From Candidatus Nomurabacteria bacterium RIFCSPHIGHO2_01_FULL_39_9 (lineage in GTDB: Bacteria > Patescibacteriota > Minisyncoccia > Phycocordibacterales > DATEUR01), in NCBI GenBank assembly GCA_001786825.1, contig MFTL01000010.1:5842-14374 (forward strand): DNA of 8,533 nt, in the 5' to 3' direction. Positions within the stretch are counted from its first letter, which is position 1, and every line of letters begins with the position of its first letter. The notes beneath the pieces were generated by a model. The model was not told where the DNA came from and did not search any database. It was given only the letters and a program-made list of their open reading frames with translations. Both the position numbers and the translations under genes were made by a program. Shown piece by piece: positions 6,895 through 8,533 of this stretch.

Positions 6895-7139
6895 TTGATG
6901 ATTAGCAGAGCAAAATGTAAAACTATGGAGATGGCGAGAGTTGAACTCGCGTGCAAGAAAAATTTTGTGAACCTTCTACAAGTTTAGCCAGTTTTTTGTT
7001 TTAAGCAGTTTGAATCAGAAGCCGGCAAAATTTCAAGCTACCGAGCTTTTTAGTTTCAGATTTGAGAATAAGCAATTCCTAAATCCTATCCCGAAATTAT
7101 TTTGCCATAATTGCGTATCGGAAGTCGACAACTATGACA

Positions 7140-7159
7140 CTAGCTTATGATTAAGCTAG
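7140..7159 (-). other. ssrA: P5-type hairpin of tmRNA around the tag stop codon
   Basis: CTAGCTTA and TAAGCTAG form a perfect 8-bp stem around a 4-nt loop, containing the tag TAA stop at the top of the stem. The same helix is present in tmRNAs generally just after the tag, which supports the frame chosen. Confidence 0.75.
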
Positions 7160-7204
7160 AGCAAAGGCGCCAAAAGGCGACTTTACTGGTTTGAAGTAGT
7201 TTAC
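7151..7204 (-). other. ssrA: tmRNA tag-peptide reading frame
   Basis: Downstream of pseudoknot PK1 a frame reads V-N-Y-F-K-P-V-K-S-P-F-G-A-F-A-L-A and then TAA at 7153-7151. The exact resume codon is uncertain: GTA at 7204 or AAC at 7201 lie 10-13 nt after PK1, the usual distance, and GCA at 7210 is also in frame. The tag ends in A-L-A rather than the common L-A-A. A short hairpin, CGCC-TTTT-GGCG, lies inside the tag. The stop codon falls in the next hairpin, as in typical P5 elements. Confidence 0.8.
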
Positions 7205-7214
7205 ACTTGCTTCG

Positions 7215-7246
7215 TGGAGCGTTGTTAACGAGGTCACTCCACCTCG
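7215..7246 (-). other. ssrA: tmRNA pseudoknot PK1
   Basis: On the minus strand CGAGG is followed by TGGAG, then CCTCG closes the first stem, and after TTAACAACG a CTCCA closes the second. This interleaved order is an H-type pseudoknot in the position of PK1, about 10 nt before the tag codons, as expected for setting the resume codon. Confidence 0.8.
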
Positions 7247-7284
7247 GCCTGCCAGTTCAAAAAATATTCTCCTGTCTAAGCCCA

Positions 7285-7728
7285 TCATCCCCTTTTCAAA
7301 GTTCTCGCAATTGTTCTTTTTGTTTCCCGTTCTTTTATGGTTTTTCTTTTATCGTATTTCTTTTTTCCTCGAACAATTGCAAATCGCAATTTAATATTGC
7401 GGCCTTTAGTATACATTGAAATAGGCACGAGAGTCAATCCTTTTGTTTTTTCTTTTCCAATCAGGCTTTTAAGTTCTTGTTTTGTGACAAGTAATTTTCT
7501 TATTCTTGTTTCATCATAGCCAGCCGGCGTATTTTTTGCTTGATAAGGCGGAATAGAAGCGCCAACGAGATAGGCTTCGCTACCGCGAATAATAACCCGA
7601 GCGCCTTCTAGAGAGCCGCGGTGATTTTTAATCGACTTCACTTCAAAGCCCAAGAGTTTTAAACCGGCTTCAAAAGGTTCCAGCACTTCGTAATCAAAAT
7701 AAGCTTTTTTATTCTCAATCAGATTCAT
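7285..7728 (-). CDS. smpB: SsrA-binding protein SmpB
   Basis: 147 residues, normal for the family (about 145-160). SmpB binds the tRNA-like end of tmRNA and places it in the stalled ribosome's A site, its C-terminal tail acting as a pseudo-anticodon in the empty mRNA channel. Family signatures are clear: N-terminal ENKKAYFDYEV, GFEVKSIKNHRGSLEGA (about 27-43), the A-S-I-P-P-Y segment, the T-R-x-R-K-L-L core, LTLVPISMYTKGR, and the basic tail RGKKKYDKRKTIKER. Start: ATG at 7728 is the only ATG before an upstream in-frame stop. GAAGGG at 7736-7731 is a Shine-Dalgarno-like sequence but sits only 2 nt from the start. The gene diverges from ftsH across 37 bp. Its stop (TGA, 7287-7285) lies inside the predicted tmRNA 5' end, so smpB and ssrA form one transcription unit with an 8-nt overlap. 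Confidence 0.97.
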   Translation of the reverse strand: MNLIENKKAYFDYEVLEPFEAGLKLLGFEVKSIKNHRGSLEGARVIIRGSEAYLVGASIPPYQAKNTPAGYDETRIRKLLVTKQELKSLIGKEKTKGLTLVPISMYTKGRNIKLRFAIVRGKKKYDKRKTIKERETKRTIARTLKRG

Positions 7729-7756
7729 TGCCCTTCATTTTAGCATATGATAGAAT
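7728..7756 (+). promoter_or_regulatory. Predicted ftsH promoter, near-leaderless
   Basis: TTGCCC at 7728-7733 and TAGAAT at 7751-7756 are 17 bp apart, and TGA just before the -10 gives an extended element. The expected start is near 7763, only about 3 nt before the ATG at 7766. No Shine-Dalgarno sequence precedes the start. The -35 touches the smpB start codon on the other strand, so the two promoters share DNA and may interfere. Confidence 0.6.
7737..7745 (-). promoter_or_regulatory. Candidate extended -10 for the smpB-ssrA unit
   Basis: On the minus strand TGCTAAAAT (7745-7737) is an extended -10 ending 9 nt before the smpB ATG. It would start RNA near 7730, leaving about 2 nt of leader. 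A second possibility is the mirrored TAGAAT at 7766-7761 (half of the 18-bp palindrome), which would start RNA near 7754 and keep the Shine-Dalgarno-like GAAGGG. The sequence does not decide between them. Confidence 0.4.
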
Positions 7757-7767
7757 ATGTATTCTAT
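7750..7767. repeat. 18-bp inverted repeat over the ftsH -10 and start codon
   Basis: ATAGAATA (7750-7757) and TATTCTAT (7760-7767) are perfect inverted repeats around a 2-bp centre. The left arm holds the ftsH -10 (TAGAAT) and the right arm holds the same hexamer on the minus strand and the first two bases of the ftsH ATG. It could be an operator, or a symmetric -10 pair giving divergent transcription. Either is inference. Confidence 0.6.
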
Positions 7768-8533
7768 GGAAATGTTTCCTCCTAAAAACCAAAAAAAGAA
7801 AAATAGTGAGAAGCCGAAACCCTTCGTTAATATTATTTTAACGACAGTTCTTTTCTTTGTGATCATTATTATTTTCTATTCCATTTTTTCTGTTGGTGAA
7901 AAAGAAGTAAAAGAAGTAACAATTTCCGATGTGGCCAATCAGGTTGTGGCTGGCAATGTCAAAAAGATTGAAGTGGCCGGTGATAAATTAAATATTACTT
8001 TTGCTGATGACACGGTGGCTTTTTCCAAGAAAGAAGAAGGTGGCACGCTATCTGAAACACTGGCTAATTTTGGTATAACCGGCGAACAACTTTCTAAAAT
8101 AGAAGTGGCAATTAAAAACGAAAAAGGCTTTGGCTTTTGGCTGATTAACGTCTTGCCTTTCTTGGTGCCGATAATATTTCTCTTGCTTTTCTTTTGGCTC
8201 ATGGCTCGGCAGGTGCGCGGTATCGGCACCCAAGCTTTTACTTTTGGCCAATCTAAGGCACGGATAACCGATCCTAAAGACCCCAATCAACGAATCACTT
8301 TCAAAGATGTCGCTGGTGTCAAAGAAGCCAAAGAAGAACTTAAAGAAATAGTTGATTTTTTGAAGAACCCTAAAAAATTTATTGAAATTGGCGCAAAAAT
8401 TCCGAAAGGCGTTCTGCTTACTGGCCCGGCTGGAACCGGCAAAACACTTTTAGCCCGAGCGGTCGCCGGGGAAGCCCAGGTGCCATTTTTTCATCTTTCC
8501 GGTTCTGAATTCGTTGAGCTCTTCGTTGGCGTC
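7766..8533 (+). CDS. ftsH: ATP-dependent zinc metalloprotease FtsH (3' end outside window)
   Basis: The first 256 codons of a protein usually about 600-650 residues long. FtsH is a membrane-anchored hexameric AAA+ protease that extracts and degrades damaged membrane proteins, some regulators and SsrA-tagged proteins. In order: a Lys-rich cytosolic N-terminus (1-19), transmembrane helix 1 (about 20-43), an external domain (about 44-120), transmembrane helix 2 (about 124-147), and the start of the AAA+ domain with [16 protein letters not shown] (177-192). The Walker A motif is G-P-A-G-T-G-K-T at 220-227, with Ala where Pro is usual. The pore-loop F-V-G is at 253-255. Walker B, the SRH arginines and the HEXXH zinc site lie beyond the edge. 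In-frame ATGs at 7757, 7766 and 7772 are possible; 7766 is preferred because it lies 10 nt after the -10 box. Its neighbour smpB-ssrA produces tagged substrates that FtsH can degrade. Confidence 0.97.
   Translation, partial: MEMFPPKNQKKKNSEKPKPFVNIILTTVLFFVIIIIFYSIFSVGEKEVKEVTISDVANQVVAGNVKKIEVAGDKLNITFADDTVAFSKKEEGGTLSETLANFGITGEQLSKIEVAIKNEKGFGFWLINVLPFLVPIIFLLLFFWLMARQVRGIGTQAFTFGQSKARITDPKDPNQRITFKDVAGVKEAKEELKEIVDFLKNPKKFIEIGAKIPKGVLLTGPAGTGKTLLARAVAGEAQVPFFHLSGSEFVELFVGV

Larger units (their letters stand above)
6926..7292 (-). ncRNA. ssrA: Transfer-messenger RNA (tmRNA)
   Basis: About 367 nt, the usual tmRNA length. With SmpB it rescues ribosomes stalled on messages lacking a stop codon and adds a degradation tag. 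The tRNA-like ends are clear: 5' GGGGATG (7292-7286) pairs with 3' CATCTCC (6933-6927) as a 7-bp acceptor stem with one G-U. The T arm is GCGAG-TTCAACT-CTCGC just inside the 3' end. The base after the acceptor is A (6926) and CCA is not encoded, so it must be added. An H-type pseudoknot (PK1) lies at 7246-7215, with CGAGG/CCTCG and TGGAG/CTCCA interleaved. It is followed by the tag reading frame and then a strong P5-type hairpin (7159-7140). A long imperfect P2 helix can join the 5' segment near 7275-7256 with the 3' segment near 6972-6955. It lies directly behind smpB and overlaps its last 8 nt. No promoter-like -10 is seen at its own 5' end, so it is probably processed from the smpB transcript. 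Confidence 0.95.

Noticed and set aside
6927..6960. A tRNA gene 3' end (T arm plus acceptor strand)
   Set aside because: The acceptor partner lies some 330 nt away at 7286-7292, with PK1 and a tag frame between, so it is the tRNA-like end of tmRNA and not a separate tRNA.
7207..7419. Plus-strand open frame across ssrA and the end of smpB
   Set aside because: It lies antisense to a clear tmRNA structure and the conserved end of SmpB and has no promoter or start signal.
7939..8290. Minus-strand open frames opposite ftsH
   Set aside because: They are shadows of the FtsH coding sequence, which is unmistakable on the plus strand.
1..8533. CRISPR array, insertion sequence or phage genes
   Set aside because: No spaced direct repeats, terminal inverted repeats, transposase, integrase or phage structural motifs were found.

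Overview
The window looks like a chromosomal segment from a candidate-phyla-radiation (Patescibacteria, probably Parcubacteria-like) bacterium. This is inferred from the style of the secreted proteins: signal peptide, beta-rich lineage-specific domains, and a proline/glycine-rich linker. Moderate-to-low GC, very tight gene packing and scarce Shine-Dalgarno sequences also fit. TGA is used as a stop (smpB), so the UGA-glycine code of Gracilibacteria/SR1 does not apply.

Region 1 (1-6215, + strand) is a run of five cell-surface genes. In order: the 3' part of an acidic beta-domain protein; a 636-aa secreted propeller-like protein; a 363-aa secreted protein; a 346-aa single-pass membrane protein resembling the DUF916/WxL-interacting family; and a 346-aa multi-pass protein with a Pro/Gly linker and a carboxypeptidase-regulatory-like domain. 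The second and third proteins end in the same ~155-175-residue module. It resembles a diverged WxL domain: the W-x-L is replaced by Y-x-V, and the terminal Y-x3-L-T-W by Y-x3-L-T-F/Y. Together with the DUF916-like partner this looks like a reduced WxL surface system, known from Gram-positive bacteria, in a CPR genome.

Region 2 (6216-6926) holds a promoter, one small unrecognised cytosolic helical protein (6302-6832) and a hairpin terminator that can serve both converging transcripts.

Region 3 (6926-7728, - strand) is the trans-translation unit. smpB is followed by ssrA (tmRNA), and the last 8 nt of the smpB reading frame, including its stop codon, lie inside the predicted mature tmRNA. RNase P maturation of tmRNA would therefore cut the smpB stop codon off a joint transcript. 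The tmRNA tag frame ends in F-A-L-A.

Region 4 (7729-8533, + strand) is a divergent control region only 37 bp long and the first 256 codons of ftsH, cut by the window edge. Three genes (4160, smpB, ftsH) have an extended -10 box ending 9-10 nt before the start codon, which predicts leaderless transcripts.

No stretch above 300 bases lacks a gene. No CRISPR array, insertion sequence, rRNA or ordinary tRNA was seen.
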